DNA from: Eisenbergiella tayi
GTDB lineage: Bacteria; Bacillota; Clostridia; Lachnospirales; Lachnospiraceae
Reading direction: 5' to 3'
Assembly: GCF_001881565.1 (NCBI RefSeq)
Contig: NZ_MPDJ01000001.1
Span: 1,876,564-1,940,563 of the forward strand
Length of the DNA stretch: 64,000 nt
Shown here piece after piece: positions 50,150 through 58,924 of this stretch. The first letter of the stretch is position 1; every line of letters begins with the position of its first letter. Under the pieces are notes generated by a model. That model made no database searches. It was not told the DNA's origin and was given only the letters and a program-made list of their open reading frames with translations. A program made the translations under genes and the position numbers.

Positions 50150-51097
50150 ATGAGGTATAAGCATTTCAAAAACGCAGATGTAAAGGTATCCTGTCTTGCC
50201 GTGGGAACCTGGGCGATCGGAGGAAAAAATTACGGTCCGGTGGATCGGGAGGGTTCCATACGCGCAATCCGCAGAATGGTGGATTTGGGAGTCAACCTGA
50301 TTGACACGGCCCCATGCTATGGGAACGGAACCGCAGAAAAAATAGTGGGGGAGGCCATCCGTACCATACCCAGGGATAAAATCCTCCTTTCCACCAAATT
50401 CGGACTGGTGCCGGATGTGTTTAAGGGAGATTTCCGCAAAGAGGCTACCTATAAAAATGCCATGAGGGAGGTGGAAAGCTCTCTCATGAATCTGGATACC
50501 GACTACATTGATTTCTATTTCGTACACTGGCCGGACGTAAACACTCCCATCTGCGAGACCATGTCCGCCCTGGCAGATCTAAAACGCATGGGTAAAATCC
50601 GTTATGTGGGAGTATCCAATTTTACGCAGGAACAGATTGAAGAAGCGGAAAAATATCTTACTGTTGATGTACAGCAGCCCCCCTTTTCCATGGTGGAAAG
50701 ACAGTATGAACAGCTGATGAGCTGGGGCGCTTCCCGGGGAATTGATTCCATGACCTATGGTTCCATGGGAGCGGGAATCCTTTCCGGTAAATTCAGGGAC
50801 ACGCCGGATTTTGAACCCGGAGATCTGCGCCTCACCTTCTATGACTATTTCAGGGAACCCAAATTCTCCAAAATCCAGGAGCTTTTAAAGACCATGGATG
50901 AAATAGCAGGGGAACATAAGTGTCCTGTATCCCAGGTGGCATTAAACTGGAGTACACAAAAAGATTTCGTGGGAACGGCTCTGGTTGGGGTAAGAAGTGA
51001 AGCCCATGCAGATGAGAACTGTGCCGCGTTTGCATGGGAACTGTCTGAAGCGGAAATCCTTCGTTTGGACAACGAACTGGAACGTTTGGGATTATAA
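50150..51097 (+). CDS. Aldo/keto reductase
   Basis: The 315-residue TIM-barrel protein has the catalytic tetrad: Asp in NLIDTAPCYGNG, Tyr in the same block, Lys in LLSTKFG and His in FYFVHWPD. It reduces aldehydes or ketones with NADPH. Being last after aldolase, kinase and isomerase-like genes, it may reduce the aldehyde released by the aldolase. AAAGGAG lies before the ATG. Confidence 0.93.
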   Translation: MRYKHFKNADVKVSCLAVGTWAIGGKNYGPVDREGSIRAIRRMVDLGVNLIDTAPCYGNGTAEKIVGEAIRTIPRDKILLSTKFGLVPDVFKGDFRKEATYKNAMREVESSLMNLDTDYIDFYFVHWPDVNTPICETMSALADLKRMGKIRYVGVSNFTQEQIEEAEKYLTVDVQQPPFSMVERQYEQLMSWGASRGIDSMTYGSMGAGILSGKFRDTPDFEPGDLRLTFYDYFREPKFSKIQELLKTMDEIAGEHKCPVSQVALNWSTQKDFVGTALVGVRSEAHADENCAAFAWELSEAEILRLDNELERLGL

Positions 51098-51129
51098 GGA
51101 ACAGAAATAAGTATTCAATATATTCAATA

Positions 51130-51169
51130 GAAAGAGAGGGAAACCTGCGTACGGGATTCCCTCTCTTTT
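51130..51169 (+). terminator. Terminator after the aldo/keto reductase gene
   Basis: AAAGAGAGGGAA pairs with TTCCCTCTCTTTT; the T run closes with TTTTG. Confidence 0.85.
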
Positions 51170-51239
51170 GTACGCCCGGAGGCGTATATTCTTTTCTATT
51201 GTCATTTATAATTTGGAACCTGCGTTTTGATGACCGGTA

Positions 51240-52334
51240 TTATTCCCTTTCGGCAGCAAAACGTTCCGCCTGCTCCTGAATCAAAGCATTGTCCTCAAAA
51301 TAATTGATTTTCATAGCCCTTTTTACATTAGATAACGTATTAGCGGCTTCCGCTTCCGCCACATCACTGCCTTTTTTCAGAATATTATAAATTTCAGGGA
51401 TATCCTTTTCAAATTCTTTTCTCCGTTTCCGGATAGGTTCCAGTTCTTCCTGCATGACATTATTCAGGAATTTTTTAACCTTTACATCCCCAAGGCCGCC
51501 TCTGGCATAATGATCCTCCATCTCCTGAATATTCTGGTACTCAGGAAGATAACGGGCAAACTGATCCTCATTGGAAAATGCCTCCAGATAAATAAATACC
51601 GGATTCCCTTCCACCTTTCCCGGATCCTGAACCCGGAGATGGCCCGGATCGGTAAACATGGACATAATTTTCTGACGGACCTCTTCCTCCGTATCCGACA
51701 AATAAATACAGTTATTTAAGGATTTGCTCATTTTAGCCTTGCCGTCAATACCCGGCAGACGCATGCAAACCTTATTATCCGGAAGAAGGATATTAGGATC
51801 CGTAAGCGTTTCCCCATAAATGGAGTTGAATTTGTGGACAATCTCCTTCGTCTGCTCAATCATGGGAGCCTGATCCTCGCCCACGGGAACGGTAGTGGCA
51901 TTAAAAGCCGTAATATCCGCCGCCTGGCTGATTGGATAGGTAAAGAAGCCCACAGGTATGCTTGTCTCAAAGTTACGCATCTGGATTTCCGACTTCACCG
52001 TAGGATTACGCTGCAGCCTGGAAACCGTCACCAGATTCATATAATAGAACGAAAGCTCACACAGCTCCGGAATCTGTGACTGGATAAACAGCGTGGATTT
52101 TTCCGGATCCAGCCCGCATGCCAGATAATCCAGCGCCACCTCTATGATATTCTGACGCACCTTCTCCGGATTGTCCGCATTATCAGTCAGAGCCTGGGCA
52201 TCTGCAATCATAATAAAAATTTTATCGTATTCACCGGAATTCTGCAGCTCCACCCTGCGTTTCAGCGAACCTACATAATGGCCCACATGAAGCCTTCCGG
52301 TAGGGCGGTCGCCCGTTAAAATCACTTTACTCAT
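51240..52334 (-). CDS. trpS: Tryptophanyl-tRNA synthetase
   Basis: The ATG at 52334 follows AGGAGA and starts exactly at the family N terminus (MSKVILTGDRPTGRLHVGHY); 364 residues. HVGH is the HIGH signature and KMSKS is present. It charges tRNA-Trp with tryptophan. I saw no T-box leader upstream. The 530 bp between this gene and the next contain half of a long-hairpin element. Confidence 0.96.
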   Translation of the reverse strand: MSKVILTGDRPTGRLHVGHYVGSLKRRVELQNSGEYDKIFIMIADAQALTDNADNPEKVRQNIIEVALDYLACGLDPEKSTLFIQSQIPELCELSFYYMNLVTVSRLQRNPTVKSEIQMRNFETSIPVGFFTYPISQAADITAFNATTVPVGEDQAPMIEQTKEIVHKFNSIYGETLTDPNILLPDNKVCMRLPGIDGKAKMSKSLNNCIYLSDTEEEVRQKIMSMFTDPGHLRVQDPGKVEGNPVFIYLEAFSNEDQFARYLPEYQNIQEMEDHYARGGLGDVKVKKFLNNVMQEELEPIRKRRKEFEKDIPEIYNILKKGSDVAEAEAANTLSNVKRAMKINYFEDNALIQEQAERFAAERE

Positions 52335-52445
52335 GTTAAATCTCCTGTCGCATAAGAAATATATTTTACTGCGTTCTATTTTACTCGTATTCCGGGGGAT
52401 CTGTCCAGCAAATCCGCTTATTTTTTCCAAAAACAGTTACAGTTC

Positions 52446-52602
52446 AGCCTTCAGCCTCCGTCTGTGCCAACCCCGCCGCCCTTGCCGCCCTCCTTTTCCC
52501 AGCCCGCCTGACCTTGCCCTCCCCTGTGGGGCAGCACCCTGCAAGGTTCCTTAGAGGGGACGCTCCCGCTCGGATAATCACGCAGCGGTACTAAGGCTGC
52601 AC
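52446..52602 (+). repeat. Long-hairpin element 3: half copy of the conserved core
   Basis: Positions 52542-52601 match 24897-24956 of element 2 at 57 of 60 bases, including ACGCAGCGGTACTAAG (52580-52595). The C-rich stretch to its left (about 52446-52541) resembles a left arm in composition, but no complementary right arm exists, and the copy breaks off at the tip loop. It is a truncated element. The remaining 250 bp to the next gene hold a G/C-rich stretch, an A/T-rich promoter-like stretch (TATAAT 52773-52778) and no gene. Confidence 0.85.
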
Positions 52603-52867
52603 AGTAACCAAAAACAATTGTCTTCCTGACCGGCCGGCCGCGAAAAAGACTCCGGCTGTCCCCTCTGTCCGGATGTCCCTTCTTTCCGGCGCCGGAAATA
52701 TATATGGGGCAAAAGGTAAAAACACGCAAAAAACAGGTCGTTTGAAGTGTAGAAAATGAACTTTGCGGAATATATAATTTGTTTTATTAAATGTGTACAG
52801 AATATTCCAAAATAATAAAGCTAAGTATGCTATATGCACATCAAAATACCGAAAAGGAGGAAAGGGA

Positions 52868-53806
52868 ATGGTTAAAAATTCTGCTGACAGGAGGGAAAAA
52901 GCAGCAAAAACTTTAAAATTGATGTGGAATCTGAAATGGATTTATCTCATGCTGCTCCCTGTTGTGGCGTACTACATCATATTCAAATACATCCCGATGT
53001 ATGGCGTGACAATCGCATTTAAAGATTATAACGTCTTCAAGGGAATGCTGGAAAGCCCCTGGGTTGGATTTAAAGTGTTTGAAAAAATATTTGCCAGCAA
53101 AAATTTCTGGCATTCCGTAAAAAATACCCTTGTGCTGAACCTGCTTACCCTGGCCGTTAATTTTCCCCTGACGATCTTTGTGGCACTGATGCTCAATGAG
53201 GTCATCCATCTGCGTTTTAAGAAGATGATACAGTCTATTCTGTATTTACCCCATTTTATCTCCTGGGTGGTAGTCGCGGGAATAGCCGCCAATATGTTTA
53301 CTCAAAGAGACGGGACGATTAATCTCGTACTGAATTCCCTGGGTATTTCCAGCATCCCCTTTCTGAGTGATGAGAAATGGTGGATTGTGACGTATGTCAT
53401 CTGCAGCGTTTGGAAAGAGATCGGCTGGGGGACGATCATTTACCTGGCAGCCCTGACCGGCGTGGATGAATCCTTATATGAAGCGGCCTATCTGGACGGC
53501 GCCAGCAAGCTCCAGAGATTGATTTATGTAACCCTTCCGTCCATCAAATCGGTGGTGGTTACCATGCTCATCCTTCAAGTCTCCAAAATGATGACCATTG
53601 GCCTGGACGCCCCTCTGCTTCTGGGAAATGACAAGGTCATGGCTGTTTCAGAGGTTATCAGTACCTATGTATACCGGATCGGTATCGAAAATGCCAAGTA
53701 CAGTGATTCCACCGCCATAGGCCTGTTTCAGTCGGTGGTCAATATCCTGATACTCCTTGCCGCGGACCGGTTTGCCAAGGCGATTGGGGAAGAAGGCATT
53801 ATATAG
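52868..53806 (+). CDS. ABC transporter permease, LplB-type
   Basis: The ATG at 52868 follows AAGGAGGAAAG; 312 residues, six membrane helices. The N terminus (WNLKWIYLMLLPVVAYYIIF, YIPMYGVTIAFKDYN) is typical of LplB/YtcP-type polysaccharide transporters, and the EAA loop is YEAAYLDGASKLQRLIYVTLP. It works with the next permease and the lipoprotein at 54791. No ATPase gene is present. Confidence 0.93.
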   Translation: MVKNSADRREKAAKTLKLMWNLKWIYLMLLPVVAYYIIFKYIPMYGVTIAFKDYNVFKGMLESPWVGFKVFEKIFASKNFWHSVKNTLVLNLLTLAVNFPLTIFVALMLNEVIHLRFKKMIQSILYLPHFISWVVVAGIAANMFTQRDGTINLVLNSLGISSIPFLSDEKWWIVTYVICSVWKEIGWGTIIYLAALTGVDESLYEAAYLDGASKLQRLIYVTLPSIKSVVVTMLILQVSKMMTIGLDAPLLLGNDKVMAVSEVISTYVYRIGIENAKYSDSTAIGLFQSVVNILILLAADRFAKAIGEEGII

Positions 53807-53821
53807 AAAGGGGAAAAGAAA

Positions 53822-54718
53822 ATGAAAAATCCCGGAACAAAAACAGGGAAAAAACATAAATTTACGATGGGAATGGCCGTGCTTTATTTTCTTTTGACTG
53901 CTCTGGTATTCATTTGCCTTTATCCGTTTCTGAACGTACTGGCATATTCCCTGAGCGGCTACAATGCGGTGCTCTCCGGAGATGTGACTTTTTATCCTAT
54001 AGAATTCACCCTGGATGCCTATAAACAGATACTGGGAAGAGCACAGATATGGATTGCCATGAGGGTAACCATCTTCGTCACACTCATGGGTACGGCTATC
54101 GGGCTTGTGCTCACAATCTTTGCGGCATATGCCCTGTCAAGAAAGAACCTTCCCGGCAAAAAGCTGCTTTCAGGACTGATTCTTTTTACCATGTATTTCA
54201 GCGGCGGCATCATTCCCACCTTCCTGGTGGTAAAAAATCTGGGAATGTATGATTCTCTGTCCTCCCTGTACATTCCGCAGGCAATCAACGTATTTAATTT
54301 TATTGTAATGAGGACCTTTTTCCGGCAGCTTCCGGAAAGCCTGGAAGAAGCCGCCAAAATAGACGGAGCCTCCGACATGGGAGTGCTGCTGAAAATCGTT
54401 CTTCCGCTTTCGGTTCCCATTATCGCGACTATCGGCCTGTTTTATGCCGTCCAATACTGGAATAGCTACTTTGACGCTTTGATTTATATCCAGTCCCCGG
54501 ATAAATTCACCCTGCAGCTGAGGCTGCGCAGCCTTCTTTTTGCGGACGAGCTGAACAATGCGGGCGGAGGCAATGTGGAAGGCATCGGCACCCAGGTGAT
54601 GACCCAGTCCCTGAAAATGGCCTGTGTCGCCGTTTCAACAATTCCCATATTGCTTGTATATCCATGGCTGCAGAAATATTTTGTCAAAGGGGTAATGCTC
54701 GGCTCCGTCAAAGGATGA
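53822..54718 (+). CDS. ABC transporter permease, LplC/YtcP-type
   Basis: The 298-residue protein has six membrane helices and the EAA loop LEEAAKIDGASDMGVLLKIVLP. FLNVLAYSLSGYNAVLSGDV and the C-terminal KYFVKGVMLGSVKG are diagnostic of the LplC branch. It lies 15 bp after the preceding permease. Confidence 0.93.
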   Translation: MKNPGTKTGKKHKFTMGMAVLYFLLTALVFICLYPFLNVLAYSLSGYNAVLSGDVTFYPIEFTLDAYKQILGRAQIWIAMRVTIFVTLMGTAIGLVLTIFAAYALSRKNLPGKKLLSGLILFTMYFSGGIIPTFLVVKNLGMYDSLSSLYIPQAINVFNFIVMRTFFRQLPESLEEAAKIDGASDMGVLLKIVLPLSVPIIATIGLFYAVQYWNSYFDALIYIQSPDKFTLQLRLRSLLFADELNNAGGGNVEGIGTQVMTQSLKMACVAVSTIPILLVYPWLQKYFVKGVMLGSVKG

Positions 54719-54790
54719 TTACGGCATCCTGAATCAGACAAAGAAAATAAATTATTCTTATAACTAGTAAAACAGAAAGGAAGGAAAGGT

Positions 54791-56473
54791 ATGAAAAAGA
54801 AAAAAGGAAGTCTTACATTCATGGCCCTGGCCCTGACGGCCAGCATGCTTGCAGGCTGCGGCAGCAGCCCGGCAGGAGGCCAGACATCACCGTATGCGGC
54901 ATCTTCTTCCGGTGATGCATCCGGAACCCAGGCGGCAGCAGGAGAGGAAGGAACAGCGGAGGGGTACCAGACAACCTATGGCTCCAAGATGTTTGATGAT
55001 GTTACCATATCAGTGGAGCTCTTTGACAGGAGCAATGCCCCGGAAGGCAGCACGATACTGAATAACAAATGGGTGGAATATGTGAATGAACAGATGGGAA
55101 AAGTGGGCATCCATGTGGAATTCGTTTCCGTTCCCCGTTCAGATGAAGTAACCAAGATGCAGACACTCATGTCCTCCGGCACAGCGCCTGACATAACCAT
55201 AACTTATACCTATTCCTATGCCGAGGATTACTTTAACCAGGGCGGTATCTGGGATTTGTCGGAATTCATCGACGGGGAAGGACAGGCTCAGAATATGAAG
55301 GCATACCTGGGCGACAGCGTTATCGATATCGGCAGAAATACAGAAGGAAACCTGTACGGCATAGTAGCCAAACGCGCCACAACGGCTAATTCCAATATTT
55401 TTCTGCGCAAAGACTGGCTGGACGATCTGGGACTGGAGATTCCTACCACTGCGGATGAGTTCTACGATGTGATCACACAGATGGTGAGGAACAACCCGGA
55501 CGGCAAAAACGGCGTGGTGGGAATGTCCTTCTGGGGAGTGAATAACGGCGATAACCCCAGAAACTGTATGTCCCTTGCCTTTTCCCAATTGGCAGGAGAT
55601 CCCAAGGAAATTGACATAGCCCATGGCTTTGACTATTATTACGACCCCGGAATGCGTGAATACTTCCGGTATATCAATAAGTTTTATAACGAAGGGCTCA
55701 TGGATAAAGAATACTACACCATGACTACGGATACCTTTAACAGCGATATTGTTACCGGCTCCATGGGCGGTTTTGAATCCAATGTAAACTACAGCGTGGA
55801 TGTGCTCAGAGGATCCCTTCTGAAAACACTGCAGGAAAATGATCCGGATGCGGATATTATCTCCATCCCCGCATTGAAGAACGTAAACGATGGGGTACAG
55901 TACAGCGCGACCTATTCCGAAGGAGGACTGATCGCCTTCTGTCCCAAAACAGCTGATGCCGAAATCGTGGAAGCCTGCATGACCTATCTTGACTGGCAGT
56001 GCACCCAGGAAGGCGGTTTTGTACTCTATCATGGTTTTGAAGGGGAACACTATGACTTTGATGATGCCGGAATACCGGTAGTCAAGGATGCCGCATACAA
56101 CAGCGCAGACAAAGACTGGATACGGACAGATATTTTCCTGGTGGGAAATCAGGGATATTTTGAAACCGTGGATGACTTTAATGCATGCACATCCAAAGAA
56201 GCCCCCGGCTATGAAGATCACGTGATAGAAAACTATGAGAACTCCATGGCAGGGACCTGCATTCCCGCCACCTTCTATACCTCGCCCTCCACACCCGATC
56301 TTCAGACGGATTTGGCCCTTGTCCGCAGCGAATACATGGTACAGTGCATAACCTGTCCGGAATCGGAATTTGACGCCAACTACGATGCCTTTATGAAAGC
56401 CAGTGAGGACGCCGGTATAAAAACAATAATTGAAGAACGTACAGCTTATTTTACAGAAGTATACGGATATTAA
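54791..56473 (+). CDS. Extracellular solute-binding lipoprotein, LplA/YtcQ-type
   Basis: The 560-residue protein has a lipoprotein signal peptide (MALALTASMLAGCGSS, Cys22) and a Gly/Ala/Ser linker, followed by a large family 1 binding fold (TLMSSGTAPDITITYTYSYA, IFLRKDWLDDLGLEIPTTAD). Size and pattern fit the long LplA/YtcQ group that binds complex oligosaccharides. It completes the permease pair upstream. AAAGGAAGGAAAGG lies before the ATG. Confidence 0.93.
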   Translation: MKKKKGSLTFMALALTASMLAGCGSSPAGGQTSPYAASSSGDASGTQAAAGEEGTAEGYQTTYGSKMFDDVTISVELFDRSNAPEGSTILNNKWVEYVNEQMGKVGIHVEFVSVPRSDEVTKMQTLMSSGTAPDITITYTYSYAEDYFNQGGIWDLSEFIDGEGQAQNMKAYLGDSVIDIGRNTEGNLYGIVAKRATTANSNIFLRKDWLDDLGLEIPTTADEFYDVITQMVRNNPDGKNGVVGMSFWGVNNGDNPRNCMSLAFSQLAGDPKEIDIAHGFDYYYDPGMREYFRYINKFYNEGLMDKEYYTMTTDTFNSDIVTGSMGGFESNVNYSVDVLRGSLLKTLQENDPDADIISIPALKNVNDGVQYSATYSEGGLIAFCPKTADAEIVEACMTYLDWQCTQEGGFVLYHGFEGEHYDFDDAGIPVVKDAAYNSADKDWIRTDIFLVGNQGYFETVDDFNACTSKEAPGYEDHVIENYENSMAGTCIPATFYTSPSTPDLQTDLALVRSEYMVQCITCPESEFDANYDAFMKASEDAGIKTIIEERTAYFTEVYGY

Positions 56474-56480
56474 TAACAAC

Positions 56481-56508
56481 AGGCCCGCGGATATATTATC
56501 CCGGGCCT
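56481..56508. terminator. Hairpin between convergent genes
   Basis: AGGCCCG and CGGGCCT form a 7-bp stem with a 14-nt loop, touching the AraC gene's stop. The T tail is weak. Confidence 0.45.
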
Positions 56509-57394
56509 ATTCTGATTCACATACGGAAAGAGATTCCTGAAAATCTGCGTTTTCCGGCAGGGACATAATATAGTTCTGATACTTTTTGGGTGAAACACCC
56601 ACCTGCTGGGAAAAAGTCCGTGCGAAATGAGAGTAATTATTGAAGCCGGACATCCAGCATACATCCGTCAGAAACCTGCCTTCCTTCAGATATTTCTGGG
56701 CAAGCCCGATTCTTTTATTGAGCAGATACTGCTGAATAGTCAGTCCCGTAACCATTTTGAAACGCCTGCTTATATAGGAAGGATTGTGGAAAAACTGCCT
56801 GGAAAGATCCTCCAGCGTAAAGCTGTCCAGAAGATGTCCATCGATATAAAGCATGATATCCCTGATCAGCGGCGGCATGATACTGCGGCAGCCCTGGTTT
56901 CCGCCCGCCCGGAAGGCCTGATTTACCATTACAAGAATTTGAAAAAGATAAGATAAGGAAAGCAGATCATGCCCATATTCCGGACTGCTGTTCGCTTCCT
57001 TCAGATGGTTGAAGAGCATGATAAACTCCCCGATTTGCTGTTCATTAAGAAAAGACAGATTGTTTTGGCCGGCCGGCCTGTTGAAAAAGCAAGTGGTCAG
57101 ATCCGTTTCATGGCTGGAAAGCGACTGAAAAAAGAATTGCTCCAGATTTATGGTAATCCGTTCATAATGCTTTTTATCCACCAGCTCCACCCGATGGTAC
57201 TCCTCCGGCTGTATTACAAGAATATCTCCCCTTACCAGAGGATAGCAGTGTTCTTCAATATAATAGTTGACCTTTCCATTCAGGAAAAGGTATATTTCGC
57301 ACCCGTTGTGCCGATGGTAATAAGGATGGATTGCCAAATCTGAAACATGACGGCAAAGAATATTCTGATCCAGGAAATCAATTGTTTTTAACAT
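56507..57394 (-). CDS. AraC family transcriptional regulator with cupin domain
   Basis: The ATG at 57394 is preceded by GGAAAGGAAA; 295 residues. The N terminus is a cupin-like sugar-sensing barrel (HPYYHRHNGCEIYLFLNGKV). The C terminus holds two helix-turn-helices (FTLEDLSRQFFHNPSYISRRFK, FLTDVCWMSGFNNYSHFARTF). It probably controls the convergent LplABC-type transporter operon. Confidence 0.93.
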   Translation of the reverse strand: MLKTIDFLDQNILCRHVSDLAIHPYYHRHNGCEIYLFLNGKVNYYIEEHCYPLVRGDILVIQPEEYHRVELVDKKHYERITINLEQFFFQSLSSHETDLTTCFFNRPAGQNNLSFLNEQQIGEFIMLFNHLKEANSSPEYGHDLLSLSYLFQILVMVNQAFRAGGNQGCRSIMPPLIRDIMLYIDGHLLDSFTLEDLSRQFFHNPSYISRRFKMVTGLTIQQYLLNKRIGLAQKYLKEGRFLTDVCWMSGFNNYSHFARTFSQQVGVSPKKYQNYIMSLPENADFQESLSVCESE

Positions 57395-57564
57395 GATGAA
57401 GTTTCCTTTCCGGTGTTTTACCAATTTTGACACACTTAACAATAAATACTATAGCATATAATTTACTATATTTCTATACTATAAATATTTTATTGCGTTA
57501 AAAGAACACTTTCGTACTCCTGATTCCCGGTTAAAATTAAGTTCACACTTTTTTTATAAATTAA

Positions 57565-57607
57565 TTAGCACTCACCTCTTGACAGTGCTAACAACTAGTG
57601 TTATAAA
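57565..57607 (+). promoter_or_regulatory. CIRCE operator overlapping the hsp20 promoter
   Basis: TTAGCACTC-N9-CAGTGCTAA (57565-57591) matches the CIRCE consensus with one mismatch in the right arm. The promoter is TTGACA (57579-57584) and TATAAA (57602-57607), 17 bp apart; its -35 lies inside CIRCE. HrcA is expected to repress it at normal temperature. Confidence 0.92.
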
Positions 57608-57676
57608 TGTTATAGAACAACAAAGGAACGGCAGTTAAGCCGGAAGAATTCAATATAAAATCAGGAGGAATGAACT

Positions 57677-58105
57677 ATGTTAATCAGAAATAATTTTTTC
57701 AACGACTTTTTCGGAGATATGTTTGATGACCCGTTTTTCAACAGAGGCTATGCGCCCCAGACCCAGCTGATGAAGACTGACATCCGTGAAAAGGATGGCC
57801 AGTACCTTCTGGAGATTGAGGTTCCCGGTTTTACAAAGGAAGATGTAAAGGCAGAATTAAAGGACGGCTACCTCACCATTACCGCCGACAGGAAAGAGCC
57901 TGTGGAAAATGCGGATGAGAGAACCAAATATGTAAGGAAAGAAAGATATTACGGAACCATGAAGAGAACCTTCTATTTAGGAGAAGAGATTACAGAGAAC
58001 GAAATCCATGCGGCATTCAGGGATGGTATTCTTCGGATCATGATTGACAAGCCGCAGCCTAAGAAAATCGAAGAAGAGAAGACCATCATTCCTATAGAGG
58101 GCTGA
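57677..58105 (+). CDS. Hsp20/alpha-crystallin small heat shock protein
   Basis: The 142-residue protein has a short N-terminal arm, an alpha-crystallin domain (about 30-130; LEIEVPGFTKEDVKAELKDGYLTI, FRDGILRIMI) and a C-terminal tail with IIPI, the IxI motif used in oligomer assembly. It binds unfolding proteins during stress. AGGAGG precedes the ATG, and a CIRCE-controlled promoter lies upstream. Confidence 0.96.
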   Translation: MLIRNNFFNDFFGDMFDDPFFNRGYAPQTQLMKTDIREKDGQYLLEIEVPGFTKEDVKAELKDGYLTITADRKEPVENADERTKYVRKERYYGTMKRTFYLGEEITENEIHAAFRDGILRIMIDKPQPKKIEEEKTIIPIEG

Positions 58106-58225
58106 GATTTATTGCCCGGATCATGTTTTATTTCCTGATTCTGCCGGTATGGCCGGTTTTATATAGATGAAAGCCGTTATAAACGGATAAAATACCCTCC
58201 CTTTACCCTAAAGCTTTTATACAAC

Positions 58226-58259
58226 AAAAAGGAACGCCGCTTACCGGCGTTCCTTTTTT
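58226..58259. terminator. Bidirectional terminator
   Basis: AAAAAGGAACGCCG and CGGCGTTCCTTTTTT form a perfect stem with A and T flanks. It serves hsp20 and the convergent HAD gene. Confidence 0.92.
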
Positions 58260-58300
58260 GCAAATGTATGATAAGTTCTTTTCATTAATCTCAGGGATAT

Positions 58301-58924
58301 TTAAACAAGCCCCAGAATGTCAATCGGCCGGGAAAGCCTGTAATCCGCAGTGATTTCCTCCGGATTTTTGCATCCCCACAACGCCAGCGCCCGCGGAACA
58401 CCCGCGCCCTCCGCACATTTCATATCATAAATACTGTCCCCGATATACACAGCCTGCTCAGGAAGAATCCCCGCTTTCTCCAGATAAAAAAGCATGGGCG
58501 CCGGGTCAGGCTTATGCTCTGAGGTGTCCGTGGCAGTAACCGTAATCGAAAAATAATCCGCGAGCCCCAGCCGTATCATATCATAATCGTATTCTTCCTG
58601 GTTTTTAGAGGTTATTACTCCGAGTGAAATCCCATTTTCCTTCAGTTTCTTCAGAACCTCAGGAATATCCGGGTAAATGGTAACATCCCCGCCATGCTTG
58701 CAATAATAGGCATCCCACTTTTTGAGGACTGCAGTGAGATCGCCTTCCACCCCCAGCTGCTTAAGAGTAATGGGGCCGGGGATCCCCAGGCAGAAATAGA
58801 GCTGCTCCGGTTCATAAGGAACTCCCTTAACCTCCAAAAGAAGCTCCTGAAGCCCCTTTATGATAGCCTTTTCCGTATTTATTAAGGTCCCGTCGATATC
58901 AAAGATAAAATGGCGTTTATCCAT
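58301..58924 (-). CDS. HAD family hydrolase, phosphatase-type
   Basis: The 207-residue protein has motif I FIFDIDGTLINTE, motif II GVITSKNQ, and HKPDPAPM with late VYIGDSIYDMKCA. The cap is of the C1 type. Substrate unknown. Its ATG overlaps the stop of the GDPD gene (ATGA on the minus strand), so the two are coupled, which suggests it may act on the phosphate released by that enzyme. Confidence 0.91.
   Translation of the reverse strand: MDKRHFIFDIDGTLINTEKAIIKGLQELLLEVKGVPYEPEQLYFCLGIPGPITLKQLGVEGDLTAVLKKWDAYYCKHGGDVTIYPDIPEVLKKLKENGISLGVITSKNQEEYDYDMIRLGLADYFSITVTATDTSEHKPDPAPMLFYLEKAGILPEQAVYIGDSIYDMKCAEGAGVPRALALWGCKNPEEITADYRLSRPIDILGLV

Noticed and set aside
52335..52440. T-box riboswitch before trpS
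   Set aside because: I looked for the T-box core sequence and a specifier stem and saw neither.
55139..56479. 446-codon frame opposite the LplA-type lipoprotein gene
   Set aside because: Antisense shadow; the plus-strand protein has a clear signal peptide and binding-protein fold.
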